Below are positions 5,007 through 5,429 of a stretch of DNA of 5,429 nucleotides, piece after piece. Below the pieces are notes generated by a model, which saw only the letters and a program-made list of their open reading frames with translations, was not told where the DNA came from and ran no database searches. This DNA comes from Verrucomicrobiales bacterium (GTDB taxonomy: Bacteria > Verrucomicrobiota > Verrucomicrobiia > Verrucomicrobiales > V1-33): NCBI GenBank assembly GCA_023253575.1, contig JALRGB010000713.1, positions 1-5,429 of the forward strand, written 5' to 3'. The stretch's first letter is position 1, and the number at the start of each line of letters is the position of its first letter. The position numbers and the translations under genes are program-made.

Positions 5007-5429
5007 ATGAGTTTCGAAATCACGGAACGCTGGCTCATGGATGCCGGCGGATGGCAGGCTATGAAACCAGCCCGGGCCGCTTGGCAGGCCGGGGCGGTGC
5101 TGGCTGTAGAATTCGATGGCGCCCGTCTGCGCGGTCAAGTCCGGAGCGCGGGTCGAACGCTGGCCGCCGGCTTGCTGATCAAGTCCCGGACCGATGTGAC
5201 CAATTTATGCTCGTGCCCGCACGCCCGGCGCGATGGCGCCCTCTGTGAACACTCGCTAGCCCTCGGCCTAGCCTGGATCCACCGCGGAAAAATAACTCCC
5301 GCTGCCTCTGCCAACACCGCTAGCGCTGCCTCCACCGCCGGCGCTCCCGCCAGCCCAAGACCGTCGTCTACCGCCGCTACTCCACCGAAAAAACCTGTCG
5401 CCCCTCGCACATCCGGACCGCTCGCCGTC
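5007..5429 (+). CDS. N-terminus of a SWIM zinc-finger protein, probably a large SNF2-type helicase (partial)
   Basis: An open frame of 141 codons runs from ATG 5007 off the right edge without a stop. Residues 1-95 begin MSFEITERWLMDAGGWQAMK and include a SWIM zinc finger: C68-S-C70, nine residues, then C80-E-H82 (CxC-x9-CxH). SWIM domains bind zinc and are thought to contact DNA or protein. In bacteria an N-terminal SWIM segment commonly heads large SNF2/DEAD-box-like helicases, and this opening resembles that group in Verrucomicrobiota as I recall it. From about residue 97 the chain becomes a Pro/Ala/Ser/Thr-rich linker (13 Ala and 9 Pro in 45 residues) ending at the window edge, so the predicted helicase domains are not seen. 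There is no Shine-Dalgarno. A five-codon ORF (ATG 4993) overlaps the start by ATGA, probably by chance. Zinc-finger assignment is firm; helicase identity is an inference. Confidence 0.85.
   Translation, partial: MSFEITERWLMDAGGWQAMKPARAAWQAGAVLAVEFDGARLRGQVRSAGRTLAAGLLIKSRTDVTNLCSCPHARRDGALCEHSLALGLAWIHRGKITPAASANTASAASTAGAPASPRPSSTAATPPKKPVAPRTSGPLAV

Noticed and set aside
4993..5010. Five-codon leader ORF overlapping the SWIM start by ATGA
   Set aside because: Too short to separate from chance; no ribosome site and no regulatory hairpin.
4908..5138. Upstream extension of the parA reading frame
   Set aside because: The canonical ParA N-terminus begins at ATG 4907; upstream residues resemble nothing and run antisense to the SWIM gene.
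1..5429. CRISPR array, insertion sequence, tRNA, rRNA or parS site
   Set aside because: No regularly spaced repeats, transposase motifs, terminal inverted repeats, tRNA T-arm signature or parS palindrome were seen on either strand.

Overview
The window is a moderately GC-rich piece of bacterial chromosome, most likely from a Gram-negative of the Verrucomicrobiota (Opitutae-like). The evidence is indirect. There is a small outer-membrane-type lipoprotein, an eight-stranded outer-membrane barrel ending in Phe, and a secreted phosphatase whose N-terminal beta-sandwich type I associate with Verrucomicrobiota and Planctomycetota. The start of a SWIM zinc-finger protein has the style of the large helicases of that phylum, and almost no start codon has a Shine-Dalgarno sequence. 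I could not run a search, so the lineage is an inference.

Layout, left to right. Positions 1-393 hold no convincing gene; there is a doubtful 41-46 codon minus-strand ORF, a weak hairpin and a candidate promoter. A plus-strand gene (394-648) encodes a tiny Arg-rich lipoprotein. It converges on a minus-strand barrel gene (749-1444), which ends at a textbook intrinsic terminator (689-723). After a 268-base gap, three minus-strand genes are tightly packed and read from right to left: a ParA-family ATPase (4907 to 3879), a 97-residue protein of unknown function 13 bases later (3865 to 3572), and a secreted purple-acid-phosphatase-like enzyme 47 bases after that (3524 to 1713). Divergent from parA across 99 bases is a plus-strand gene (5007 onwards) encoding an N-terminal SWIM zinc finger, cut by the window edge.

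The phosphatase and barrel are envelope functions; ParA and the SWIM protein are DNA-related. The most unusual part is the ParA locus. The ATPase has all its nucleotide-binding motifs but carries an approximately 90-residue Pro/Ala-rich tail and has Ala where Bacillus Soj has a DNA-binding Arg. It is followed by the small unknown protein instead of parB. It may be an orphan, cargo-positioning ParA rather than the chromosome segregation ATPase, but that is a hypothesis.
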